From Azolla caroliniana (Eukaryota; Polypodiophyta), in assembly GCA_043228905.1 (NCBI GenBank), contig JBHGNT010000008.1:3720001-3784000 (forward strand): DNA of 64,000 bases. Reading direction: 5' to 3'. The notes below the pieces were generated by a model. It ran no database searches. It was given only the letters and a program-made list of their open reading frames with translations, and was not told the DNA's origin. Below, one piece after another: positions 37,201 through 49,600 of the stretch. The number at the start of each line of letters is the position of its first letter. The first letter of the stretch is position 1. The position numbers and the translations under genes are program-made.

Positions 37201-40200
37201 TACAGAATGTTTGTTCATTCTAGTGTACATCTTTTGTCCATTTGTAGTGTATGAATATAGTTTTTGTTATATTTTACATTTTGAATGTGTCAAAATCTTG
37301 CATAAAACCGATCTTCTATTCACGGGCATATTTGAAGATAGGTCTCCTTTCTGTTTTTTATGTTCAAGTGGTCAAAATATTCGAGCTATATTGTTTACAC
37401 TCAAAACTCATTATTTTCCTGGTAATTTAATTGCAGGGTTTTTTGGCTGAAGGTTTAAAGAGAACAAGCGCTGGACTTGGAAGTGTAAGTAAGATGGTGA
37501 ACATTTTATGGAAATGATTTATCTGATTCTTAAGGACCAAGTAAGATCTGGATATTTCAACTTATATATGATTACTTTCTGAAATGCTGATCATGGAAGT
37601 GTGGAAAATGATCGCCATTCAATGAAAAAAATCTAGAAAATATTTGCAGTTTATTAGTGGCCAAATCAAGTCATGGTAATTGGTCAAGTGTGTTTCTTGT
37701 AATGTAGAAACTTGACCATCAATTAACTGCTTTAATATGTGTCCTTACTACTATTCTTAGAGGTGAGAATGTTAAAACCTTTCTATATTTTGAAAACGTG
37801 ATGTGAAGAAGTTTTTTTGCATGATGTTTAAACTTTACATTATTATAATAACTCAATTGCATTGGTGCCAGCAGATCATTGATTTGCATTCATATTTCAG
37901 AAATTTGATTAGATTGTGTACCATGATTGATGTGCATTCGAATTAGATTAGTTCTCTTCTCATAATTAGATTGGGGGGCTATTGCATGGGTTTCTTTCTA
38001 AACGTGGAGTTTGGTTTTTAGTACTTTTCAAATGTCATTTATTGGGCTTCATTTGCAGGTAATTATTGACTCCCAGCCATTGACTGTTGCTATAATAGCA
38101 TCTATTTTCTTTGGAGAGACCATAGGAGTGTTTGGTGTATTGGGGCTGGCAACAGGTGTCATTGGTCTCCTTTTGTTGGAGGTATTTACAACTTGCCTGT
38201 TTAACAATATTGCAATGTACAGTGTAAACCTTTATGACGGTCCTTTCTTCATTCAAATTCAAAATGTTGAATTTTTCTCAATGTTGTTGAGATATATCAG
38301 AAATGAATTGTACAAGAACATTCTACCTGTTCAAGCAAGATCCTGCAAAAGCAATAATGAATGCATGAAAAGTAAGACAAGGAAACCAATGAGAAGAGTT
38401 TCTTACAATTTCAGAACTAATGCTTATCTGAAGGCATATTTCTGTCTTGGATGGCTCTTTGACTATTCTGAAACGCTGCACATTTTAGGGTGCACATCAA
38501 AGAAAGCTCTTGGTTTGCATGCATGGAGCATTCAAACTGTTTCAGCATGAACGTAATGAGCTACAAGAGCACCCATGACAACTGCATTAAAAGTAAGAGA
38601 CTGATGGCATATTTTTGTCTTGGATGCGCATCAAAGAGGCCTTTTGATTTGCATAGATGGCAAACAAAGATAAACCATACGTTGATGAGAGATGGCTAGA
38701 GGCATCATTCCAGATGTATTAGCATAAGAAAATCGTAGAATTATCTTATGTTTATAAATTCTCATGCGTAGAAATTGGGCTGGATAAGAGAACTTGAGCA
38801 AACGCAATGTTGGATTAAGGCTTGAGCTTTATGTATTAAATGTCTAAAGTTTTAACCACTAAGGTTTGACCAAGGGTTTAGGAGTTTCTAATGTGAAACA
38901 CAGCTAGAAGGATTGGCTTGCTATAATGCACTGTTTGTCTCCAAGACTTTTGGAAAGGGACTTGTCTAGACATGTTTTCAGCGTATTCTAGGCAGAAATT
39001 TTACTTTGGTTTCTTGTCTCTATTCTCGGGCCATTTTATCCAATTGTTGACTTTTCTGATCTTTTGACAAATACTCTATTCATCATGTGAAAATGCACAG
39101 ATTATAATCAAAGAGCAAATGTACTTTGGTAAATCCAGATTTAATTGCTGGGAGTATCTCGGAATCATTGAGTGATTATGCCAAATTAACAAGAATTGCA
39201 TATGTGTGGATTATATCCATCCACAGCAATAAAATGTTGGTATTGGAAACTTCTTCTTTCTAAACGCAGTTTTTCCCAAAGTTACTTTCCCTATTATCAA
39301 CATAGATATTGCATCTTCCTGCTGATTTTTAACTTGTGGACATTACCAATTATTCTTCCAGGTTCCACCACAAGTACTAGGTGAGTTTTTCAAAGGGCAC
39401 ATCGAAGAAATGAGTGCTGCTGCCACTCCAAAGAATGGTTGGAGTATTTGGGATAGTGGAGAGTGGTGGATGCTGTTGGCTGCTCAAAGTATGGCTGTAG
39501 GTACAGTAATGGTTCGATGGCTTTGTCAGTTCGCTGATCCTGTAATGGCAACTGGATGGGTAGGTTTTGAACCCACTGCAATATAAAAAATACCCATATT
39601 CATATCTTAAACAACAAGATCTTCACAAATTGTGAGGTGAAGAGGATTGGTTAATCGATTAGTATCATTGCAGTTATTAATCTGCTGTCTAGCAATAAAA
39701 CTAATTGATAATGACGATATTTGGAACGTATCGACATGACCAGAAAATCTATTATGGTAGAAATATCAAGGGTATAACTGATATTAGCCAATATATGAAG
39801 GGATTCGTCATAGTGCCCCTTAATTTTATTCGTATGTCAGATCCAACTCTTGGAAATCTGTTCTTTTCTTTTTTTCTTTAGTGTTTAGGACACCAGTTGT
39901 ACATCCCCATTGTGTTAAAAGAGAGAGAGAGAGGGAGATACTTACACTTATTTGAGTTAGAACACTTGGCCAACATTTTGCAGCACATGGTAGTTGGTGG
40001 AATACCTCTACTTGCATTAGCGATTATTCAACATGATCCAGCTCTCACTGGACATATACAAGATCTTGAACCATCTGATTGGCTAGCCCTTGTATACGTT
40101 TCAGTTTTTGGCAGTGCAATCAGCTACGGTGTTTTCTTCTACAATGCATCAAGAGGTCTCTTCTTTAATCCCTCTTCTTAATTTTGCTGTTGGAAACTCT

Positions 40201-40646
40201 CTAAGATACCATCAGAGGTGGTTTTTCTTGGTTAAATGATCATTTTGTATCCGTTGTTAAACTATGCTTCAATTCTCTATTATTTTACAATCAATCCATA
40301 TGATATACTTAACGAAAAGTAGCCGTTTGATATATTCTCAGGAAGTCTAACAAAACTCAGTTCGTTAACTTTCCTCACGCCAATGTTTGCTGCATTGTTC
40401 GGGTAAGTAAACAAACAAAAATTTACAAGGTTGATTATATCACAATCGTTTATAAGTCAGCATCACATGCGTTGCTTATTATTTCAATGGCATCCATGTA
40501 AAAGCCCTAATTTGCTTCGCAGGTACCTTCTATTGGATGAGACATTGAGTCCAATGCAAATTGTTGGGGCATTTGTCACATTGGTTTCGATATACTTGAT
40601 AAACAAACGAACTGTATCAAACAATGAAGAAGATGCTAAGACATAA
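34267..40646 (+). CDS. EamA/DMT-family transporter, At3g02690-like, plastid type
   Basis: Exons: 34267-35226, 37437-37484, 38059-38181, 39362-39559, 39984-40155, 40342-40402, 40523-40646, all in frame with GT-AG borders, giving about 561 residues. The two EamA halves occupy roughly residues 245-377 and 405-550. The signature stretches SPFFFWGTAMVAMK, FALVDATCFQ, SAGLGS-VIIDSQPLT and FGSAISYGV, and the exon order, match Arabidopsis At3g02690, a chloroplast-predicted WAT1-related protein whose substrate is not established. About ten membrane helices are expected. The N-terminal 245 residues are much longer than in that relative. They are proline/leucine-rich at first (possible transit peptide) and then acidic, with a duplicated C-G-G-DVECV motif at about residues 105-117 and 168-180. 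The ATG at 34267 is the first in-frame ATG; a second ATG at 34286 opens a competing frame. Confidence 0.9.
35530..36158. mobile_element. hAT-like non-autonomous DNA transposon in transporter intron 1
   Basis: The 629-bp element begins CATAGATTGACA and ends with its exact complement TGTCAATCTATG. It is flanked by a perfect 8-bp target duplication ATAGGGAT (35522-35529 and 36159-36166). Eight-base duplications are characteristic of the hAT superfamily. The interior is very AT-rich, codes for nothing and has several ATTCG-containing subterminal repeats. The intact ends and duplication suggest a fairly young insertion. It lies in the sense intron of the transporter and does not touch splice sites. 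Confidence 0.85.
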
Positions 40647-42650
40647 ATCAAAAAAGAATGGTGTAAAATTATAATTTCAAATATTTTTCGGAATCATTTG
40701 AGATAATGTCCATATGTATAGTTGCCATAATTTCAAATATTTCTCGGGAGTATTAGAGATAATGTCCATTTGTATAGTTGCCATTGCATTGCATAATAAT
40801 ACTTGTCAAAACAAACCGCAGAAAATGTTGGCCTTCCCTCGCTTTGAAGGAAACATCTATAGTATGGTAAAAATGTAAGTACTTAGTTTCATTGATGATG
40901 GATTAGTAGCCATACATTTTCATGCTCAAAGTAAATAATTATTTAAGAACCTCTTGCTTATATTATAATTTACCCTCATAAACCTAACATAACATTATTG
41001 AAATGATTGATTACAAAATGTAAGTGATAACGAAACTCTTGTTACATCCAAGAAATTTAAAAGTTTTCTAGCACAAGCAATATATACTATCACATGTTGA
41101 GATCAACATAGGATATTACACAAGGTCATATTCAACTACATACCAAGAGTTGTCGAAAGCACTAAGAGGATGGGAATGAAAATGGTGTCTTGATCTACAT
41201 GTAGTGAGTAACATGAAACCTACGTAATAAAGTCATCCAATGTGTCATTCTTGATGACTTCTCATGCGTGACCCACTATAGTATGACTCCTTTCCATGCA
41301 TGGAGATGCTTGTGGGTGTCTTATGGAATAAGGCCATTTGTAATTTAGTTTATTCATCAATCTCTAGCTTATGCCCTCTTTGAGACCATGGTATATGTTC
41401 GAAACACACTCGAGCTTGTGGGAGTGAGCAAGCATGAATATCATATGATAACATTCAACTAAATAAGATGATAATCACCAATTGTCTTTAGTTCGTGTTT
41501 CTTCTTCCCATTTTAGTTTGCATTTCTACCATGAGTATCATAAATTCTTCACGCCAAAATAATGGGCCACATTTGGGTATTGACACCCCGAGATTCTAAT
41601 AGGACATATCTTATCTTGATACTCTTGTAATGAGTATTATATTGATCCTTGAACAATATTATTTATGTTGTTTGACCATTAAATCTTAAATTTTGTGCTA
41701 GATGGACACTCAATGAGATACCATGTCGTAGAATGGTTTTATTTTTTGGAATATATATGCATTTTTTGCCAAGTTACCTTTTCATCAAAGGGTTGTGCAC
41801 ATTGTATTTCAATAATATATATGGCTTGCGAATGCCATTAAATTTCAATTTCCATAACTACATCCCGAAGACATGGAATGATAATAATGCCTTTATAAGG
41901 CAACACTAATAAATAAATAAAGTTTGACAATTCTTCCACGGAAACCTTGGATACATGGATCAATCATGGACTATTTACGTTGAGATCTGATTATCTAGAT
42001 TTAGAACATAGAACAATGTGGTCAATCTTGATTCTTGAAATAAAACTGTGGGAAAAGTGAACCAATATTTAGCCATGCTTCAAATTTAATTATCCATTGT
42101 AACTTTTGATCGAAAGAAAGTTGGAGTAAACATCAAAACTATAACCTCATTCAAGATCTAGAGTGAGAAACAATTTTTTTTTAAATGGTAAAGATTTCAA
42201 TACATCGTTACAAAAAAGAAGGATTTTGTGAGTAAACAAACCAATACATTTAGTTTTTTAAGGCCCTAATTGTGAGAAAGCAAAGCAACTGATTTGCACA
42301 CCATCCGTTTACTTTTTTAGGCCTTTTAAGTCTATAAGTAGTAGTGTGCACATTTTGAGACATTCCTTCTAGTATGGTGCTAAGAAAACTAAAATAGCTC
42401 TATGAGGGAACTTTTTCAACGAGATTGGATAATAGAGCATTACGATTGCTCAATTGTTTTCCAAGCTCAATGTTGAGGCCTCGGAACAGAAGAATCCAAA
42501 TAAACTTTTGAATCATTGTTTGCCTGAAGACATATCATCTCTTGTTTGTGGCTCTCATGATACAGACCCCAATATTTTCTACTATCCACTTAAAGAAACC
42601 ACAAATATTGGCGTCCCACAAATAATTTCATGCAATTTTCTATCATGATC
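40647..42650. other. intergenic DNA between transporter and NCA1
   Basis: Soon after the stop codon there is a direct duplication of about 60 bases: the phrase AATTTCAAATATTT, then AGATAATGTCCAT, occurs at about 40672 and 40731. Otherwise this is AT-rich DNA with no gene, domain or clear element. Confidence 0.55.
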
Positions 42651-42659
42651 ATAGTCCAT

Positions 42660-43240
42660 AGATATTGTGCATGAATTTGTCATCTAATTGAAAGCACTCA
42701 CGGAATGGAGACTTGTCACGACAAAGGACGAATGAACCAAACCTCTCACACACATCTTCTTCTTAGTCTCGTGAAACATGGATAGGCACCAATGTCACGT
42801 TACGTGTCACGACGTCCACCATGATCCTAGACCATAGATTGCTAAGTAAATTTATCACCCAATAAAACCACCCTCTAAATGGAGACTGACACAATGAAGG
42901 ACCTGTGAATTACATACAACCTCTCATACTATTTATCGCCCAATAAAACCACCCTATGAATGGAGTCTTGACATAGTGAACGACCCATGAATCGCACACA
43001 ACCTCTCGTACTTTACGTTTCCTCTTCTTCTGCTCATGAAACGTTGATATGCATCAATGTCCCATGGATACGTCATGACTCATGACCTATCCCAATGATC
43101 CCAACCCACAAATTGATTGCTTGGTAGATTTTATCGCCTACTAAAAACCACCTCCACAGATGGACACTTGGCACAACGAAGGACCCATGATGGCTCAAAT
43201 CGTCCCATGCCTTTCTTCTTCTGCTTGTGGAACTTCGGCA
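42660..43240. repeat. diverged direct repeats upstream of NCA1
   Basis: Phrases of the type TATCGCCCAATAAAACCACCC, AATGGAGACT and ACCTCTCATAC recur at about 42852, 42932 and 43131, with a weaker copy near 42690. This gives three to four degenerate units with irregular spacing. No function is apparent; it could be relics of an old tandem array. Confidence 0.6.
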
Positions 43241-43258
43241 GGTGATGGTGATAGTGCC

Positions 43259-43343
43259 ACACACACGTGCACACACACACACACACACACACGCGTGCGC
43301 GCGCACACGCACACACGCACACACGCACACACACGCACACACA
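43259..43343. repeat. (CA)n/(CG)n alternating purine-pyrimidine tract
   Basis: About 85 bases of almost unbroken alternation of C/T with A/G, with a GCGTGCGCGCGCAC core, ending about 265 bases before the NCA1 ATG. Such sequence can adopt Z-DNA under negative supercoiling; a promoter role is only a possibility. Confidence 0.9.
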
Positions 43344-43507
43344 ATGCTCACCCTCCCAATGCATACAACCAAATGAATTAAATTACAAAAGCAATAGAGA
43401 ACAAAAAAAGGAATGAAAGAATAAGAGCAGGAAAGTAAAACACAAGCCTGAAAAATTAAATCAAGAAAGAAATCCCCTCTTCATTTTTTGTGGTACCTGT
43501 TTCATCA

Positions 43508-43595
43508 AAACAAACAAACAAACAAACAAACAAACACAGAACAGGGGAGGAAACAGAGACACAGAGAATACAGAGACAGAGAGAGAGAGAAACCA
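43508..43595 (+). promoter_or_regulatory. NCA1 leader with (CAAA)n and (GA)n repeats
   Basis: A CAAA repeat of seven units at about 43508-43536 and a GA-rich tract at 43577-43592 precede the ATG at 43610. They probably lie in the 5' untranslated region. No convincing TATA box was identified. Confidence 0.45.
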
Positions 43596-43609
43596 GACGC
43601 AAGCGCGCC

Positions 43610-46600
43610 ATGTCCTGCCCATTCGCCAAACTGAGGCTCAACGCGGGGGAGGAGAGCAAGAAGGAAGAACAAAAAGAAAAAGCAGAAAAAGATGGAGGAG
43701 GAGGAGGTGAAGGAAGAGGAGAAGGAGAAGGAGAAGGAGAAGGAGAAGGAGATGGAGGAGGAGGAGTGGTGGTAGGAGGGGGAGGAGATGAAGAAAAAGC
43801 AGCATCAATTGAGAGGAATGAGGATCAAAGAAGAGTGAGTAGATGCCCTCTTGGATATGACTCTGGAACAACTTTTAAGCTTGGACCTCTGAGCTGTGTG
43901 ATATGCCGTGCCCTCTTGTTTGACGCCTCCAAGTGTGTACCCTGTGGCCACATCTACTGCAGGTAAACAAGAAAAACGCTTGGCTTCTTCTTTTTTTCTT
44001 TTTCTTTGCACTTGCAGAGATGCGTTTATTGATAGATTAGGTTGGGTTAAGTTTTGTTACCTTATTTGACAAGGCTACATTCAACTAGCCATGGAAGTCA
44101 CTAAGCAGCTTGAGATATAGGCCAATGACAATATATTTTTGATGCTCATAATTTATCCCTAGAACTCATTAAGAAGCTCGAGATTTAGGACAATTAGCAT
44201 GTAGGTTGGATGTTTGTAACTAAACCATAAGAGGCTAGAGAGAGGCCAATCAGAACATGGGCCTGGATGCTTGTAATGAAGCCCTCAAACTCATTAAGAG
44301 GCAACAAATAGGACATTTTGCATATTGATGCATATAACTAAGTAGTTGTAGTAGCTAGTAAGATGCTAGTCGCATATAATCTGGAGCACAGTATGTAGAA
44401 GTAAGAAGTAACTATAGCATGTAAGTCATTAAGAGGCTAGACATAAGTGAATTAACCTATGGTCTTCAGAGGCCAGAGGTAATCCTATTCATACATGGTC
44501 GGATGTGAATCTGCTGCAAATATTATTAATCTTATGATTACCTACCCCAGAATTCAAGAAGAGGCTAGAGAGATATGCCAAATAAATATATAGTCTGGAG
44601 CCAAATATAATATAGATAGTATAAGAGATTAAATGTATAAAGGAATTCTTTTCTTGATTCTTGAAGCACAGTCAATTGGCCACCCTATCTTCTAGATACT
44701 CTCTTATAATGTAAATGCTCTATACGATCATGGTGCAACATTGCAAGGACAGTGATGCCCTTTACATGTGCTTCCAAGTCTCATAATGTGTGGCTACATC
44801 TGGGTCTGATATGAGGCGCACTTAACCTTCGGTGCTGGGAAAATGTTTGGATTGGAAAGACATTGTAAGCAGGCTGAACTCAACGAAGTCCATGCAGGGT
44901 AGGCAGATGGAAACATTTAACAAACTTATAGAAACACCTATACTCTTACTTCATCAATGTTCATCAATTGTAGATTCAAACCAAATCCCCAAGGACATAA
45001 GATATCAACTTTCCTTAAACTGGGTTAGTCGCTCATGTTGAATTAGAATTAGTTTAATCAAAAACCTTAGTTCATCTTACGTGATCTTTAATAGGTTATT
45101 AAGCCAATAGCTTCATATGATGATTAGAGAAAGCATGATCCAGCAAGGAGGATGCAATGATGAGGATGATGGTGTCAATGGAAAAGAGAAGAGGATAATG
45201 ATGGCGACGGAAAGGAAGAGGGTGCCGGTGAGAAGATGAGGATGATGGATGATGACGAGGAAGATGATGAAGATGATGATGTGATGTTGAGGAGGGTGGT
45301 GGGATGGAGGTGATTCAAGGGACAAGGTCTCTCTTCCTTGTCCTTCTCACTCTTGTTACTCCAATAAGGTCTCCATTTTAGTCTATAGTTTGTCTTTTAG
45401 CATGTCAAGATTTTCAGTAGACGATTGTGTATATGGACTGTCAAGCAGACTAAGTGGTCTATCTGCTATGTTTAGACCTGAAGGCTGATTATTCTACTGT
45501 TCTCTTGTCATTTTGTTCAGTCTATTTACTAAGCTGCTGTTTAGCCATAATGCCTAATAATTTGACCACCATGATTCCACTTTAATGGTGTGCTAGCTAG
45601 TAAGTAGGTTATGGTCTCCCTTTATGTAAAGTTTGTATCCAATTTTCTTTCCATTTACCCAGGGAGGCATTATTGAACTGTTTGGTCTACTGTTTTAAAA
45701 TTCCTTTCAACACTTCCTTTTGCTCCTGATGGTTCATTGTTCCCCCTTGGGGTCTTTTTGACGTACTTTCTTTTTCTAGCTTATAATGTCTCTTCTTTAT
45801 TCATTTTGACATTGTTGTATTCTTGGGCTAGGGCTATGGGCAGCCACTCATGACTTGCCTCTCATTCTACCTGTTTGATTCCTTCCATTCTTATTACCAA
45901 GCATTATTCGGTAATCCTTTCACTTTATTAGGTAATGCTTTGACCAGAATCCATTCTCTACAGGTGTTATTTTTCTTTTCTAGGAAGATCTAACTTCACA
46001 TGCATGGGTACATCAGAGACCTGCCCCTTTGTTACATATTCTGATCCATGTCAAAGCATTATGCAAAGTCATGGAAACCTATTTGTCCCATTAAGAGCAG
46101 TTAGTTGCATGACATTCATTATGTTAATTATTCTACGCCTTGAGTATTGCAAATTGCACCACATATATGATGTTCCCAAATGGTCTTGTAAAATTTGTAA
46201 ACTGTGACTATATTGTGGAATTCTTTCTTATAAATAACCATGTTTACGCCTTGTCCTCTTGCACACACCTTGGTACTTCTTCATTTTTGACATGATGTTA
46301 TATCCTTCAATGTGTGGGAGACGACATGTATATTTATTAGAAATCTGCTAATATGACATATTATTAATTCCTTCTTTTGTTTACTCTAGGTTTTGCATTT
46401 CCCGCTTTCACGATTGCCCCATATGTGGAGCAGATATTGAGGGCACAGAAGCTGATAATGAACTACAAAAACAAGTAGATCGATTTATAGAGGGTCATGC
46501 AAGAGTAAAGAGACTTTTACCGCAAGTCAATGGATCGGAGGGAGAGATTTCTCAAAACAATGTTGTATATGCGGATGTATCCTTGGAAAGAGGAACATTT

Positions 46601-49600
46601 CTTGTGCAACAAGCAATGAGGGTGAGCCGTGATAATCAATTTTTTCCTTTATTTCTAACATGTGAGTATTGAGAAGATTGACATGCACTGCAGGCATTCC
46701 AAGCTCAAAATATGGAAAGTGCAAGTGCAAGGTTGGCCATTTGTGCTGCTGATATTAAGGAAGAACTTGCAAGAAATGGTTCTACATCGGAGATTTACTC
46801 ACAATTAGGGGCAGTTCTTGGTATGCTTGGTGACTGCAGGTATTGATTATGTTGGTACATTTACTTTATGCACATGTCTAAATGTGTTGAGTCCCATGTA
46901 TATGTAGATGCGTTTCATCAACTGTATTAACTGGAGACCATGAGATCTTTTGTTTGATACATTGATGTGGAATATATTCTAGGAGAAGTAATAAATGATG
47001 TAACAAACATGCGGGAAAGTATAGGTTATACAAATCCTCAACCTTGTTTGGATAGCGTAATCAATAACCTTGGGTAAGCCCATGAAAAAAAAAGAGATCT
47101 TGACTAGAGGCTGAAATCGCATACGATACAAATTGTGATTACGAATATGGACAGCTTCAGGCTATCCATACTGAAAATTTGAAAGCTAGGTTTTGTAAAG
47201 ATCCTTGATAATGGTTGTAATACATGAGTTTGCAATTGGGCTGTCTTCTTGTAGGCAGCATGGGGATATCTATATCTGAACTCTTTAATGTCTACTATGG
47301 AGTCTAGTAGCCCTTCCTCTTGGGGATTGTAGTTGTATCTTGTCTCCAACCTCTGCCCTTGATGTAACATGATCCCGCCACATGTGACAGAGGGTGAGAT
47401 GTGACCCTCTGAAAGATACCTGTGAAATGCAATTGTCTTGTCCCCTCTAGTATGGCAGTGGTATCTTGAGCGAGAGGCCACCTGTTACCAGGGTAGGTCG
47501 ACCCTAATATGATAGTCTAAAGTAGTATTCGTAAGTATAGTCGACTGAGCTAGGGGTCGAAAGAACACGTAATCGAAAAAAAGGACAGGTGTGAAGTCGT
47601 AAGTCGAACGACTAAGAAATATAACGGTCGAAAATATAATAGTCGTAAAATGGCAAGTAAAAAATTAAGTACTTATAACTGTTGTTTTATGATTCTTGCC
47701 AAAAGGTAGTTTTGTAGCTTCTTGGAGAGAACTTCCTGTACCACCTATAAAAAGGGGTACAGGGCATTGTAAAAGGGATGGATCTGTAAGTGTATCAATT
47801 TAATATAATTTTAGTTTACTCTGCTTCATTGTTATTGTGCTGTTCTGAGAGTTGATCATATTGAGTCGTATGACCAGAGAGAGGGAGTGTCTCTATATAC
47901 AGTCGATCATAGGGTTGAGAGTGATTAAGTATCACAGTTACATTTGTGTGTGTGATTAAGGTACGTGAGTTATCTGGAAGTGAGAAATATAAGAGAGTGA
48001 GAATTAATCGGGAGTGAATATCAATAAGTAAGCAATTGTAGTCGACCGAATCCATATCTCCAACCACAATTCCCTTGGTAGGACGACTTAGAGAATAAGT
48101 CGTCCAACCCTTTATGTATGTCGACCAAGAAGGTGACAACACCAAATTTGGCATGCCTGGCTATATTTGTCAGAGACAGAGAACAAAGGAGAATGGATGT
48201 CGTCTAGTCGACATAGTAAAGAACAATCTGCGGGAAGCAGATGACCACGCATGCGATCAGAAGCCTGGCGTGCATAAGAGGAGAATTCGATTGATTCAGA
48301 GTTTTTCAAACGTATTCAGCAGGAGGCTGAAGCGGAACTACGGGCTATCCCAGATTTGGAGACTACGACCGACAGTAGCTAGGACGACGAGATGTCCGAC
48401 CAGCACCTACAACTAATCGATTCGACAGAAGTTTCAGAGGATACAATGCTGTATCCCTATCCTAAATACAATGATGAAATGGATGCAAAAGCGCATGGTG
48501 CGCCTTCCTTACGACATGGACAACCATAGACGACCTAGGCTGACATGACAGTTCCAATACAACCCTCAAGTTCGAGAAGAACCAGAGCGACAAGACTTCC
48601 GACCGCCACAACCCCAACTCAAAAAAGGTGAATCTAGTGGGTCAGACGATCGTATCTGCTATATCTGCAGAAAAGACAGCCATTATGCAAATCAATGCCC
48701 ATCAAAGGAGAATGGCAAGGCTCTAGCTGTGAATAATATGGTCACAGCAGAAGTACAAGTAACAACACAGAACAAAACCAAACAATCGGAATGGGAAACA
48801 TGAGGCAATTCGAAAGGTAGCGAAAGAATGGGTCGAAAAAGCCAACGAGAAAAATGTCGACAGAATGATCCAAGAGTGCGGAAGTAACAAACAAACAAGT
48901 CAATCCGGAAATGCAACCAGAAACAACAATACAGCCAACAATAGAAGATTTAACATGGCAAGTCTTGGATGACTACCAAATTATGTTACCCTTGGCTGGA
49001 TTATTGAAATTAGTTCTGAGATTTACAGAAACAGTAACAACAATGATCACAAAGGAGTCGTCACTGGTTACAGTGAATGTCATTAATCCGATTAATGGGC
49101 CGACAATCCTGGACGAGCAAAATCCTTCAGTCAAAGCAATAATACAAGGCCAGGAGGTGTCGAATAACATAATCGACGACGGGTCGGGAGTCAATGTTAT
49201 AAGCAAAAGGACCTGCGATTGTCTTGGAAGCAGTGAATGGGACGCGTGCCCATTTTGGCTGAGAATGGCTGACACTAGTTCAGTGTGACCATTAGGTTTC
49301 ATTCAACAATTACAAATATCAATTGGAAGGCGTTTGTTCCAGATCTCAGTAGTCGTATTAAAATTAGATGCGCTTGGCGCATACTCGTTATTACTTGGCT
49401 AACCATGGCTAAGAATTGCCAACATCAAACAAAATTAGCAGAAGAATGTAATCACTTTTCGCAGAGGCAAATCAAAGGTATCAGTACCTACACAAGAGAA
49501 AGTCATAACAAAGAAAGAGATAGTGCCACTATACGTAGAATCTATCAATATGATGGAGGGCCTGGATGATAACGAAATCGACCAATATCTGGAAGAAAAC

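Noticed and set aside
38182-38550. Extension of transporter exon 3 into a 179-codon frame
   Set aside because: The conserved protein continues in exon 4 after a GT donor at 38182. The read-through sequence has no similarity to the EamA family and is intron.
43073-43372. Cysteine/valine-rich frames across the CA repeat
   Set aside because: These are low-complexity translation of a microsatellite.
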